Part shown: piece after piece, positions 1-11,089 of the stretch
Numbering within the stretch: the first letter of the stretch is position 1
Layout of the letters: each line of letters starts with the position of its first letter
From: Datisca glomerata
Taxonomy: Eukaryota > Streptophyta > Magnoliopsida > Cucurbitales > Datiscaceae
Assembly: GCA_003255025.1 (NCBI GenBank)
Contig: QANY01013732.1
Span: 62,001-126,000, forward strand
DNA: 64,000 nucleotides
Direction of reading: 5' to 3'
Translations under genes and position numbers: made by a program
Notes under the pieces: model-generated
What the model was told of the DNA's origin: nothing
The model's database searches: none
The model's input: the letters and a program-made list of their open reading frames with translations, nothing else

Positions 1-335
1 TGTACAGGATGATCGTGTACTCCTCATTTACACTACACGATCTTGGTGTAATCCTCGTGTACACTACACGATCATCGTGTAATCCTCGTGTACATTACAC
101 AATTACACTACACGAGCTTCGTGTACACTATACGATCATCGTGTAGTACACTCGTGTACGCTAGACGATCATCGTGTAGTACACTCGTGTACAGTATACG
201 ATCATCGTGTAGTACACTCGTGTAACTACACGATGACTACATGATGCTCATGAAGCTCTCGTGTACACTATACGATGCTCGTGAAAGCTTTGTATATACT
301 ACTCGATGACTACACGATGGTTACATGATCATCAT
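1..335. repeat. Palindromic TCGTGTA/TACACGA repeat array
   Basis: Imperfect tandem and inverted copies of a short motif, core CGATCATCGTGTAG with its reverse complement, fill this stretch. The clearest part is three copies with a 33-bp period starting near 133, 166 and 199. Because the motif is nearly its own reverse complement, the array can form many hairpins. It lies upstream of the Mutator-like transposase remnant, and the same motif recurs at 1590-1740, 3064-3130, 3985-4100, 4434-4690 and 7376-7425. I see no coding sense in it. Confidence 0.8.
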
Positions 336-399
336 GTAATATTCTATTTCATTATATATTCTTCTTATACTGACTTCCTTCATTGATGTATATACAGAT

Positions 400-2945
400 A
401 TGTATGAAGTTTGAATTTTTATAATTTATGATGGAGATTGGGTGAAAAATGCTACAACATAGTCTTTTGTTGAGAGAATACCACATTATTTGAGATATCT
501 ACTCACTGCACTTACCAAAGGCAATTGCGCATAGTGCATGAAGAACTTCAAATAGACCCCTCAAAGTACGATATAACCATGAAATTTCTTTATAGAAGTC
601 ATGTCTCATGCCCTTCTACTGAAATTTTAAATGATAGAGATTTACAGTTCTTTGTTAAGGAGAATGGATCAGAATCACTTAGAAGCCCACTATTTGTAAG
701 TACCAAGCCAAAATTTTCCAATCTCAAAGCTCAATTTCTCAAACCACGATGTCATAACAATCTCGGGTTCCTGAAACTACAGGGTTTTATCAAAGTTGGG
801 TTCCCAAAACACAAATGTCACGACAACCTCTACATGAAAGCATTCGTCGTTTTGAAAGTGTTGATCACCTTGAAAAGAACTATCATGATGATGAAGTTTT
901 TGGTCATGACGATTATAATGTTTTCAAGATGAGGATGATGATGTTGATGGAGATGATGATGATTTTGATCAGGGCGTACGATGATGCAATCTGTGGAGAT
1001 AACCATGATGAAGCCATCAGTGGAGATGATATACAACAATTCTAGACTTGAGTATTGATCTTGAACCCAAAACTACTTATCCATTGCCATCACAACCTGA
1101 TTTGAATTAACAATGTCCTAGGTCTAGTGAGCAGCGGGCTTATTTGAATCAGGTTGTATCAGACATAATAAATATGGATGATTTGTACAGTGATAAAGCT
1201 GAGCTACTTAAGGTTGCTCGTATGATGGTCATCTGGAGAAATTTTGAGTTTCAAATCTTCAAGTCAAAACAGTCAATATTGGTACTTGTATGTATTGAGA
1301 AAATATGTCAATGGAGGTTATGGGCCATGAAATTGAAAAATTGTCCATACTTCAAAGTTACAAAGTTCATCAATACACATACATGCACATTTGAAGTATT
1401 GAGACATGAACATCATCATGCTACATATTCATTGGCTGGTCATTCTATACGGTCCAAATACACGAGTGTTGAATGTATATATAGGCCAAAAGACATCAAT
1501 GAAGATGTTTGACTTGATTTTAGTGTCAATATAAGTTACCATAAGGCATAGAAGGCTAGAGAATATGCATTAGAATTAGTTTGGTGGTTACACTGACCCG
1601 TGTAATCATCGTGTAGTCTACACGATGGTTATATGAAACTCGTGTAGTTTACACGATGGTTACATGGAACTCGTGTAGTCATCATGTAGTCTACACCATG
1701 GTTACACGGGTCTCATGCACGCATCCTGTACACCATGTACTCTATCAATTTTAATACAACAATATTAAATATTTTTCAGGGACAACAACACACATAGTGA
1801 CGATGAGTAGGATAATTTTAAATATTTTTCATGACTCTTGGACCATCTATTCCTGGATTTTTCAGTTGTATAGGGCCGGTCAATGTTGTTGACGCAATCG
1901 CCTTAAAACTCAAATACAAAAGGGTATTATTTGTTGCAACAGCAAAAGATGGGAACAACCAAGTATATCCCATTGCATTTGGAATTGTGAATTCAGAAAA
2001 TAATGATTTATGGGAATGGTTCCTCCGTAAACTTCACGATGTAATTGGTGATCCGAAAGACTTGATATTTATATCCGACAGACATACAAGTATACTAAAT
2101 GATGTACATGTTGTCTTTCCCAATGTGCTTCATGGAGCTTGCATCTTCCATATGGGCTAAAATATCAAATCAATTTATAAAAAGGAAGATGCGGTCGCAT
2201 TATTTTTGAAAGAAATAAAAGTATACCGTCAATCAGAATTTGATCAACTGATGACTCATTTTACAGATACGTTTTCAGATATCTCACAATACGTGTCGAT
2301 AAGGGGAGTGGAGAGGTGGGCACATTCTTGTTTTGATGGAAGGCGATACAATATAATGACTATAAGTATCGTAGAATGTTTGAATGGGATTTTGAAGGAT
2401 GTTAGAAAGCTTCCCATTATATGCCTTATAGAACATATTCATGACATGTTACAATGGTGGTTCTATGAACGACAGACTGGATTGGATTGAGACTGAGCTT
2501 AATAAATGCATCATGCATCACGTACACTATCATTATTTCATTCTGACATCCACGAGTTTGGTGTTGCGGTAAGGTTATGGAAGCAGTGGTAAACTTGTAC
2601 GTGCAGAGAAATTTGATCTTGATCAAATTTCGTGCATGCATGCGTTGGCTGCATGTCGACAGCGCAATATTTTCACATAGAGTATATGTTCGAGATTCTA
2701 TAAAAATTAGGCTCTAATTGTTGTGTATGCGAAAATTATACATCCTCTCGGAGATCAAGTAAATTGGGTCATCAGCAGGAGGTTCGTGAAAATGTGATAT
2801 TGCCATATATAATGAGGCGGAAAAGTGCAGACCCAGGACATAGAAAATTCAATCTAGAGGTAAGGAAGTAGTGAGAAGGAAGTGCAAACATTGTGGGCAA
2901 ATTGGCTAAATCCGACAAACGTGCAGAAATCCAATTCCTCTATCT
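400..2945 (+). pseudogene. Mutator-like element (MULE) transposase, decayed
   Basis: MULE transposases cut and paste Mutator-type DNA transposons. Coding blocks match the family in order across several frames. About 400-700 is the N-terminal region (IVHEELQIDPSKYDI, then a PLF block). 1144-1512 is the MuDR DNA-binding-like region, with C-Q-WRL-A-KL and HTC motifs. 1831-2160 is the DDE core, with VDAIALK-KYK, VATAKDGNNQVYPIAFGI, FISDRHTSI and an HGACIFH ending. 2206-2490 has ERWAH-F-GRRYNIMT and WWFYER. About 2610-2660 is a SWIM-like CMHALAACR block, and 2883-2924 is a zinc knuckle in which the His position is a stop. Stops, frameshifts and a palindromic-repeat insert at 1590-1740 break it. 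The gene converges with the Ulp1-like gene at 3300-7145, as in MULEs that carry a Ulp1 gene. Confidence 0.88.
1590..1740. repeat. Palindromic repeat cluster inside the MULE gene
   Basis: Repeats of ATCGTGTAGTCTACACGATGG with small variations lie between the DNA-binding block and the DDE core of the transposase remnant. The position suggests an intron or an insertion site. The motif is the same as at 1-335. Confidence 0.75.
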
Positions 2946-3299
2946 TAACTGGATGACCAAGCCAATTACATATAAACAGTGACATTTGTAGACTTAAATT
3001 AAATATTAATATATAAATATACTTGTATTTGTTATTTAATAATTTCATAAAGTTTAATTAGCTTACATGAATCCTACACGATTCCCGTGAAGTCCGTAGG
3101 CTACATGAAGCCTACACGACGCCCTTGAAGTTATCGCAATGACCAAGCCACTTAAATATAGAAATACATATGTGTTTGTTATTTAATAATGTCATAAAGT
3201 TTAATTAGCTTACATGAATCCTAAACATGTAGAAACAACAAAACTCATAATCCATAATCCATAATAAAATAAAAATTCATAAAATATATCCATATTATT
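2946..3299. other. Spacer between convergent MULE genes
   Basis: This AT-rich spacer separates the 3' ends of the transposase and Ulp1-like remnants. It has another palindromic cluster at 3064-3130 (CCTACACGATTCCCGTGAAG and variants). A 50-base stretch around 3010-3075 (TTTGTTATTTAATAATTTCATAAAG) is repeated almost exactly around 3173-3225, a direct repeat of about 165 bp spacing. No gene is seen. Confidence 0.6.
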
Positions 3300-3984
3300 T
3301 CGGTACAACATTGTCACGTGCAAATAACTCCATTGCAATTCGTCTTCGATATTCTGGCATTTGTTATTGAGTTATTTCTTGGAGGTTTTTCCCATATGTG
3401 AGGGCTTCGATAAACTTAAAGGTAAATTCCCTACAATCAAGCTTACAAAACACATGAAATGCAAAAACACAATTAAATTATATGTATGAAATTTTAAATT
3501 GATTTTCAAAAATATGTATATTTCACTTACCCATTCTTTTGTTGTGGCCACTTCATGATCTCATATTTTTACTCATCTTTGGGTTTAACCTCAAGTTTTC
3601 TCTCATAAATATTCATCATTTGAGTTAGCTGAGGGATAATCTTCATGAAAGGTTTCATTATTTCAACGTACAATGAGCGTTGATATAACGAGTTCTTGGA
3701 GTTATAAATACGAATACACTGGCCATTCAAATCAAGCTCAATCGCAATCTAATGACTGCGAATCACATTCATTGGAATGATAACCTTATCTGACTGTTCC
3801 CAGCTCCTTCGAAATTTCATCTGCAAGTCGAGGATCAGGTACCAGAACTGATCATCAACGTCAATATCCCAGCCCCCTGGATCTTGCTCAAACTCTATCA
3901 TTCGGCCAGACAAGTTCCCTTCTAATGTCACAGGAAAAAAATTTAAATTCTCAACGTAAAAAAAATGGTCATGAAGATTATACG

Positions 3985-4100
3985 AAGTTTACACGAGGCC
4001 CCGTGAAGGCAGTGTAGAATACACGAGGACCGTGAAGGTCTCGTGTAGAATACACGAATTCTACACGAGGCCCGCGGACGACTCGTGTAGACTACAGTGT
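3985..4100. repeat. Palindromic repeat cluster in Ulp1-like intron
   Basis: Variants of ACACGAGGCCCGTGAAGGTCTCGTGTAGAATACACGA occupy the gap between two coding blocks of the Ulp1-like remnant. The TCGTGTAG/CTACACGA core is the same as in the other clusters, but the flanks are richer in GGCC. Confidence 0.7.
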
Positions 4101-4433
4101 GCGGTTCATTAAGTTCCAAAATAAATCTTACTTACTTGCATAATCAAATCAGCAACACTGATTCTGATATGAGGGTTGTATTCTTATAAATCTCTCATCA
4201 TGAGCACCAGCATGCATCGATATGCACAATGTAATAAAGATTAGTTAAGAAATTTATAATTATTTTAAATACCACATTAAAAAAAGATTATAAATAACTT
4301 CTTATATCTGACCCAAGCCATTGATAAGGTGAAGAGACTAGTTTTTGGAACCAGGTAAGGTCAACGGTGCAAAGTCCAACGTCTACTTTCTCGTTTCTAG
4401 ACAACGTAAGTATATATCAAAATTAGGTACACG

Positions 4434-4690
4434 ATTTGGTTTACTACACGGTGGTTGCACAATGTCAGTGTAACCATCGTGTGTACTATACAATGGTTAC
4501 ACAATGTCAGTGTAACCATCATGAATACTAAACGAAGACTACACGAGGTCAGTGTTGCCATCGTGTATACTATACAATGACTGCAAGAGATCAGTGTAAC
4601 TATCATGTAGTATACCCGATGTCAGTGTAACCATCATATATACTACATAAAGATTACACAAGGTCAATGTAGCCATCGCGAGAAGAAGTG
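4434..4690. repeat. Palindromic repeat cluster in Ulp1-like intron
   Basis: About five imperfect units of a 60-bp pattern (ACACAATGTCAGTGTAACCATCGTG) with the palindromic CATCGTGTA core lie between the WFQKL block and the FKHFQAYGD block of the minus-strand Ulp1-like remnant. They are probably intronic. Confidence 0.7.
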
Positions 4691-4989
4691 TGCAAGAAAA
4701 TTACAGAACTTACTTTACCCTTGGGGAGGTGAACCATGCTTTAAAACGGGCTTCATCCTCTGAAGATACATCACCATATGCTTGAAAATGTTTGAAGTCT
4801 GTTTTGGCAATGATATTCTCATCAATTTTTTCCTTCGTTGCTTATTCTTTTCAACCCTTTCGGTTTCCCAATTAGGTAACTCTAGGGCTCGAGATCTTTT
4901 TATCTTCCTCTTACCAAGTTCACCAAGGTAGACGAGCTCTTATTCTTCTCCATCGTTGGACTGCTCCGTTAAGCGAATTGAATCCATCA

Positions 4990-6560
4990 ATGTATATATT
5001 ATCGATGCAACCTCTTCTTTTTCTTCTTCTTCTTCATCTTCTTCTTCTTCTTCCTCTTCTTCTTCTTCTGCAACCTCTTCTTCTTCTTCTTCTTCTTCTT
5101 CCTCCTCCTCTTATTCTTCTTCCTCCTCTTGTTCTTCTTCTTCTTCCTCCTCGTGTTCTTCTTCTTCCTCCTCCTCGTGTTCTTCTTCTTCCTCCTCCTC
5201 GTGTTCTTCTTCTTCCTCCTCCTCTTGTTCTTCTTCTTCTTCCTCCTCTTGTTCTTCTTCTTCTTCCTCCTCTTGTTCTTCTTCTTCCTCATCCTCCTCT
5301 TGTTCTTCTTATTCCTCCTCCTCTTGTTCTTCTTCTTCCTCCTCCTCTTGTTCTTCTTCTTCCTCCTCCTCGTGTTCTTCTTCTTCCTCCTCATCGTGTT
5401 CTTCTTCATCCTCCTCCTCGTGTTCTTCTTCTTCCTCCTCCTTGTGTTCTTCTTCTTCCTCCTCCTTGTGTTCTTCTTCTTCCTCCTCCTCTTGTTCTTC
5501 TTCTTCCTCCTCCTCGTGTTCTTCTTCTTCCTCCTCCTCGTGTTCTTCTTCATCCTCCTCCTCTTGTTCTTCTTCTTCCTCGTCCTCTTGTTCTTCTTCT
5601 TCCTCCTCCTCGTGTTCTTCTTCTTCCTCCTCTTCGTGTTCTTCTTCTTCGTCCTCCTCGTGTTCTTCCTCCTCGTGTTCCTCCTCCTCGTGTTCCTCCT
5701 CCTCCTGTTCCTCCTCCTCATGTTCCTGTTCCTCCTCCTCCTCCTCCTCCTCCTCCTGTTCCTCCTCCTCCTCGTCTTCCTCTTCCTCGTCTTTCTCATC
5801 CTCTTCCTCTTCCTCCTCTTCCTCATCCTCATCCTCTTCCTCCTCTTCATCTTCCTCATCTTCCTCTTCTTCTTCCTCTTCTTCTTCTTCCTCTTCTTCT
5901 TTTTCCTCTTCCTCCTCTTCTTCTTCTTCCTCTTCCTCTTCTTCTTCTTCCTCTTCCTCCTCTTCTTCTTCTTCCTCTTCCTCTTCTTCTTCCTCGTCTT
6001 CCTCTTCTTCATCTTCCTCTTCCTCCTCTTCTTCGTCTTCCCCTTCCTCCTCTTCTTCGTCTTCCCCTTCCTCCTCTTCTTCTTCTTCCCCTTCCTCCTC
6101 TTCTTCTTCTTCTCCTTCCTCCTCTTCTTCCTCATCTCCTTCCTCCTCTCCATCCCTTTCTCCTTCCTCCTCTCCTTCCCTCCTCTCCTTCCCTCCTCTC
6201 CTTGCCTCATCTCCGTCCTCCTCGCCCTCCTCTTCTCCCTCCTCCTCCTCCTCCTCCTCCTCCTCTTCCTCCTCCGTCCTCTTCCTCCTCTTCGTCTTCT
6301 TCCTCCTCCTCCTCTTCATCTTCTTCCTCCTCCTCCTCTTCTTCTTCCTCCTCCTCCTCCTCTAATTCTTCTTCCTCATCTTCTTTCTCCTCTTCTTCCT
6401 CATCTTCTTTCTCCTCTTCTTCCTCCTCTTCTTCTTCCTCTTCCTACTCTTCTTCTTCCTCTTCCTCCTCTTCTTCCTCTTCCTCTTCCTCCTCTTCTTC
6501 CTCTTCTTCCTCTTCTTTTTCTTCCTCTTCTTCTTCTTCTTCTGCTTTATTTTCAACTTC
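4990..6560. repeat. Pyrimidine-rich TTC/CTC minisatellite encoding an acidic repeat
   Basis: A long array of TCTTCTTCTTCCTCCTCCTCGTGT-type units of 24 bp (clearest at 5130-5640), grading into TCC/TTC triplet runs up to 6560. Read on the minus strand in the register of the Ulp1-like gene it encodes eight-residue units of seven Glu plus His or Gln. Other frames give Lys/Arg, Ser/Cys and Leu/Pro/Phe repeats with no stops. The long open frames on both strands here are a by-product of the repeat. Confidence 0.85.
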
Positions 6561-7145
6561 TTCTTTTTTATTTCTTTTTTTCTTCCTCTTTATTCCTTCT
6601 AATTCTTATTCTCTTCACCTTATTCCCTACTTTATTTTTAGCTTCTTCTTCTTTGTGTATTTCTTTTTCTTTTTCTTCTTCTTCTTCTATTTTTTTTCTT
6701 ATTTTGGTTCTTCATTTTTCGTTTTCTCTTCTAATTTGTTTCCTTCTGTTTTTTCTTTATCTTCATTCTTTTCAAATTCGTCCTCCTTATTACCTTCCTT
6801 CTCTTCTTACTTTTCTTCGACATTCTCTTCTTTTTCTTTTTCTTCTTCTTCCATTTGTATCATATATTCTTCTTCTTCATTCTCTACCATATCTTATTAT
6901 TTTTCATCCTTATCTCGTTCTTCATTTTTTTTCACTTCCTTCTCAATCTCCGTCTCCTCCCTGTTGCTAGCCATCATCATGGCAGATCGAGGATAAACTG
7001 AGTAATCATATGGCCTCGATGTTACTAGAAGATCCATCAAAATTTTAATTTGGAAAATTACAAACGAAATGTCTGATTGCATAGACATAATCTTCTTGTC
7101 CATTGAAGTGATCTTTTGGTCCATTTCAATTAGGCATTTCCTCAC

Positions 7146-7439
7146 TCAATCTTCGTCCATTGAACTTCTTGGACACAACCTTCTTCTCCAATGTTTTTTC
7201 AATGGCCTCTTCGGACCTCTTCCTCTTCTTCTTCTCCTATTCCTTTTCAATGGCCTCATCCTCCTCACTAGCCTAATCTTATACTGGAAAGGGTGACAGA
7301 GGAGGCGTTGACTAAAAAATATGTGATAGTAAGCAGACAAAATAAAAAAAGGTGATTACAGATCGGTTAAACGAACCTCGTGTAGTCATCGTGTAGACTA
7401 CACGATGACTATACGAGGTCAATGTTCAAGAAGAAGAAG
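7146..7439. other. 5' flank of the Ulp1-like gene with last palindromic cluster
   Basis: Upstream (minus-strand sense) of the first Met of the Ulp1-like remnant. It is rich in CTTCTTCT-type sequence around 7200-7260 and then has one more palindromic block at 7376-7425 (CATCGTGTAGACTACACGATG). The MULE-like sequence ends near 7440, where the GC-richer gypsy-derived arm begins. I could not find a MULE terminal inverted repeat. Confidence 0.5.
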
Positions 7440-8261
7440 GATAGAAAATGATTTTGAACAGTGAGAACAGGCGTGAGCTTGCTTGGTGGTGGTATAATAA
7501 ATGCAGGATAGGGCCTTTGAGCACGGGACTGAGTGCGGGCGTGAGCTTACTTGGTGGCGGCATGGGAGATGCGGGATAGGGCCTTCCCGCACGGAAATGA
7601 GTGGGGAGTGAGAGCGGGCGTGAGCCTGCTTGGTGGCGGTATGGTAGATGCGGGATAAGGCCTTCGAGCGCGGGAGTGAGTGCAAGTGTGAGCTTACTTG
7701 GCGGTAGCATGGTCTTGCTTGGTGGTTGTATGGCCTTTGCACGCGGGAATGAGCGTTGGTGTGAGCCTGTTTGGTGGCGGCATTGGAGGTGTTTGGCACA
7801 CTTAGGCATCATGGCAGCACTTGGTGTAGGTGTGATGCTTTGTTACACGACACATATGTGTGAAGGGTGGCATGGGGCTTCTTGGGTCGTGCCCCCGCGC
7901 GGGCTGTGGAGTATTAGTCGCATCCTTGCGCGCGGGTTGGGCGAGCTTAAGTTGGTCGAGCGGAAGCGTGTCCTCTCAAATGTGGCAGAGGGATACTCTT
8001 AGATGGCGGGTTGGGCAAGCTTGACTTGGTCGAGCGGAAGCGTGTCCACTCAAATGTGGCAGAAGGATACTCTTTGATGGCGGGTTGGGCAAGCTTGATT
8101 TGGTCGAACGGGAGCATGTTCGCGCAAGTGCGATGGAAGGTTGCTCTTAGGTGGAGGGTTGGGCAAACTTGACTTGGGTGACGACATTGCTTGGGTCCAA
8201 TGACGGGGAGGATGATGTCCTTTGGGTGTTGTGATGATGTGGCACTGATGTATGAGTTTAA
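7440..8261 (-). repeat. Inverted copy of the gag-like repeat region (left arm)
   Basis: Read on the minus strand this matches 9319-10260. Two tandem families are present. One is about five units of 65-75 bp (CGGGCGTGAGCTTGCTTGGT, then GATGCGGGATAGGGCCTT) at 7450-7795. The other is about four units of 73 bp (GGGTTGGGCAAGCTTGACTT, then GTCGAGCGGAAGCGTGT) at 7925-8185. Homology with the right arm stops exactly where the LTR begins. Short open frames here reflect the repeats and I do not call them genes. Confidence 0.75.
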
Positions 8262-9068
8262 TGTACACCTACGAGGGTGACATCAATGGTACTACCATGG
8301 AGGTGCATTGATCACCTTTCGTAATGCAACTTGTACACACACCACTGCACTACCACAACGAGTCATCACATCGCAAACCACCAAGTCAAGTGACAAAGAC
8401 TTGGGTGGACATATGGTTGCCTGGGAAGGTTCGGGAGGCTATGGAATGAAAGGATTAGGGGCGAGGCTACATTGTACTGGACGAGGGACATACCTCCTCG
8501 GTACAACCACTCTAGACATTGAGGGTGTGCTACCCTCCCACCTTGGGGAAGAGTTTTGTTTGAGAGGACCTTTGTAGAGGAGGCGTTGGGTGAACACCGT
8601 CGTCGCGCCTCACCGGCTAGCCGTGTTCTCCCTAGATCATGGTCATTATTACACAAAGACCCACGTGGCGCCACCCGATTGGCTCATGTGTAATCCTCCT
8701 CTTACTCACCTAAGCATGATCAGCCAGCTTAGGTGGCGCGATTTGATTGGAGGGCTTACAACTAATCAAGGGATTAGTTGCAATGGTCCCCCATCCTTTT
8801 GTTCACCTATTAAAAGAGGACTTCTCCTTCATTTGAGGGGATGAGGAAGTTTAAAGAGAGAAGCTCTCACTTTAGAGAGAGAAGCTCCCATTTCTAGAGT
8901 GAGAAACTCTCACTTCTAGAGAGCAATCATTTATCACCACCCTCACGTGTCTAGAGTGCTCCCCCTCGCCTCCCGACGTCCTTCCCGACGTTCTTAGACG
9001 TTGTTCCAGTCACGAGCTAGGACTAGACCACTTCTGCACTTCACCCACATGACACTCTTGCATCTACA
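8262..9068 (+). repeat. 5' LTR of gypsy-type element
   Basis: It begins TGTACACC and ends TCTACA, giving matching TGTA/TACA ends, two bases before a primer-binding site. Inside are a TATA-like TATTAAAAG near 8808 and then 30-bp sub-repeats of GAGAGAAGCTCTCACTT at 8845-8920, as expected around an LTR transcription start. There is no second LTR in the window, so the 3' half of the element is missing. Confidence 0.65.
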
Positions 9069-9070
9069 TT

Positions 9071-9090
9071 TGGCGACTCCACTGGGGAGT
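9071..9090 (+). other. Primer-binding site, TGGCGACTCCACTGGGGAGT
   Basis: This motif directly follows the LTR end CA plus TT. TGGCGACTCC is complementary to the 3' end of a tRNA of the Arg type, which is used by Ogre/Tat-like plant gypsy elements. It fixes the LTR orientation as plus. Confidence 0.65.
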
Positions 9091-9129
9091 GGTTTGTCAC
9101 TCTAGCGATAAACCACTATGGCCGGACGT

Positions 9130-10263
9130 GCAAAGGGAAGAGCAGCTCTGTCGCGCACAGAGGGAGATCGACCCATACTCCACGATGAGCGTGGACAAGG
9201 AAAGGAGAACACTTCACGCGAGATGCGACCAAGCGCAGTTGCGAAGGTGCAAGAGCAAGCCGAAGCTATCTAGGAGCTCCAAGCTTCCAACGTTAAGATG
9301 AGGAGAATGATTGATACATTAAACTTATACATCAGTGCCACAGCATCACAACACCCGAAGGACATAATCCTCTCCGTCATTAGACCCAAGCAATGTCGTC
9401 AACCAAGTCAAGGTTGCCCAACCCACCACCTAAGAGCAACCTTCCATCATACCTGCGCGCACACGCTCCCTTTCGACCAAGTCAAGCTTTTCCCAACCTG
9501 CCATCTAAGAGTATCCCTCCGCCACACTTGCGCAGACACGCTTCCGCTTGACCAAGTCAAGCTCACCCAACCCGCGCACATGGACGCGACTAAGACTCCA
9601 CAGCCCGTGCGGGGGTACGACCCAAGAAGCTCCTTGCCCCCTTCTCACATATGTGTCGCACAACCAAGCATCACACCTACACCAAGTGCTGCCATCATGC
9701 CCAAGCGCACCACACACCTCCAATGCCGCCACCAAGCAAGAACATGTCGCCAACAAGCAGACCCACGCTCGCTCTCACTCCCGCGTGCGAAGCCCCTATC
9801 CGGTATCTCTCATGCCACCACCAAGCAAGATCATGTCGCCGCCAAGTACTCACTCCTGCGCTCGAAGTCTTTATCCCGCATCTACCATGCTGCTGCCAAG
9901 CAGGCACACGCTCGCCCTCACTCCCGCGCTCACTCTCGCACGCGTAGGCTCTATCCCGCATATCCTATGCCGCCACCAAGTAAGCTCATGCCCGCACTCA
10001 TTCTCGCACTCGAAGGCTCTATCCCGCATATACTATACCGCCAACAAGCAGGCTCACGCCCGCTCTCACTTCCACGCTCACTCCCACGTGTGAATGCCCT
10101 ATCCCACATCTCCCATGCCGCCACAAAGCATGACAATGCCGCCGCCAAGCAGACTCAGAATATGTTGCCATCAACCAGGCTCACTCCCGCGCTCACTCCC
10201 GCGCTCACTCCTGCGCTCACTCCCACGCTCACTCCCGTGAACGAAGGCCCCCCATCCCATTGA
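9130..10263 (+). pseudogene. gag-like leader region with in-frame tandem repeats
   Basis: Shortly after the PBS a heptad-like segment can be read at about 9245-9330 (VAKVQEQAEAI, stop, ELQASNVKMRRMIDTLNLY), resembling the coiled coil near the start of plant gypsy gag proteins. From 9298 a frame stays open for 321 codons, but from 9400 on it consists of tandem repeats of about 24 residues (CHHQA-S-PHS-P-S-ALSRIYH type), open in more than one frame. No capsid domain or zinc knuckle is seen. Function as a protein is doubtful. Confidence 0.4.
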
Positions 10264-10660
10264 TGCTAACCCGCCACCATGGCTCCATGCCCCACGTGAG
10301 CAACAACCCGCGCCCACACCATAGTCACGCAACTAACCTCCATATGATCGACGCGTAACTAAGTACCTCCATCAGGGGTGCGCAACCGACTACCTCCACC
10401 ATGGGCGAGCAACCAGCCTCCATCATGGGAGCACAACCAACCCCCACCATAGGCACGCAAATGACCTTGCTCTTAGCATCCAACAATCCTCCGTTGTAGG
10501 CTTTCAACCACAAGCATTCGCCCAGAACCATGTTCAACCGAATGTTCGTACCAACATTCATACCCTCGCACAAACTAATGATACACCAACACCTCCACAT
10601 TTTACTACAATGGATTAAGTTCGTTGTCAACTTAAAACTGCCATACTCGGCCGACATAGC
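10264..10660 (+). repeat. Short CCTCCACCATGG-type tandem repeats
   Basis: Imperfect units of about 30-35 bp, pattern CAACCAGCCTCCATCATGGG with ACGCAA or GCGCAACC between, continue the repeat-rich gypsy region between 10270 and 10460. The rest to 10660 is unassigned. No real gene is evident. Confidence 0.5.
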
Positions 10661-10814
10661 ATTGAGACAATACCCAACGGACTACTTTCCCCCAAAGTTT
10701 TGAAAGTACAATGGCAGAAATGGGTGTGCCAAGAAACGCGAGATACGTTTCATTACTGACATAAGACCCTATGGTTACAATGAGTTTATACGTTTAAGGG
10801 GATTTTCCACATCT

Positions 10815-11085
10815 TTAACGGAGCGAGCTTTGACGCCTTTAATTGGCAACATCCATGATAGACGTAACGCTTGGTGAGACGCATAGGCTTTCATGCCTCT
10901 AATTGAGAACACTCATGATAGACGTCATGCTTGGTGAGATGCATAGGCTTTCACACCTTTACTTGAGAACACCCATGATAGACGTCATGCTTGGTGAGAT
11001 GCATAGGCTTTCATGCCTCTACTTTAGAACACCCATGATAAACGTCATTCTTGGTGAGATGCATAGACTTTCACGCCTCTAATTC
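10815..11085 (+). repeat. 63-bp tandem repeat, four copies
   Basis: Four tandem units of about 63 bp, each with GACGTCATGCTTGGTGAGAT, GCATAGGCTTTCA and AGAACACCCATGATA. Divergence between units is low. They mark the right end of the gypsy-derived block; sequence changes to AT-rich at about 11090. Confidence 0.8.
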
Positions 11086-11089
11086 AATA

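Larger units (their letters stand above)
3300..7145 (-). pseudogene. Ulp1-like cysteine protease (peptidase C48) carried by a MULE, decayed
   Basis: Ulp1-family peptidases cleave SUMO-type proteins; plant MULE lineages (KI-MULE/CUMULE type) carry such a gene next to the transposase. Blocks on the minus strand, in order: an N-terminal exon at 7145-6897 with a coiled-coil look (IEMDQKITSMDKKIMSM); an acidic or basic low-complexity part encoded by the 4990-6560 minisatellite; about 4830-4720 (FKHFQAYGDVSSEDEARFKAWF); about 4385-4300 (WFQKLVSSPYQWL); 4260-4140, ending at a GTAAGT donor; and the catalytic core 3931-3540. There the catalytic His is kept (VIRSH) but the usual following Trp codon is TAG. 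The expected Asp position reads Asn (IRIYNS). QQKNG is followed by an intron, then DCREF holds the Cys (about 3440-3420). Introns hold palindromic repeats. The gene is non-functional as it stands. Confidence 0.82.

Noticed and set aside
1..335. CRISPR-like array
   Set aside because: Spacers are not unique and equal in length, the repeats are palindromic and variable, and the DNA is eukaryotic.
4956..6996. Long plus-strand frames (up to 672 codons) of poly-Ser, poly-Leu/Pro or poly-Phe
   Set aside because: They are other frames of the TTC/CTC minisatellite, which has no stop codons. They have no domain and run opposite to the Ulp1-like gene.
7419..8002. Overlapping frames of 126-133 codons on both strands
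   Set aside because: All lie in the tandem-repeat arm, are open in several frames because of the repeat, and carry no recognisable domain.
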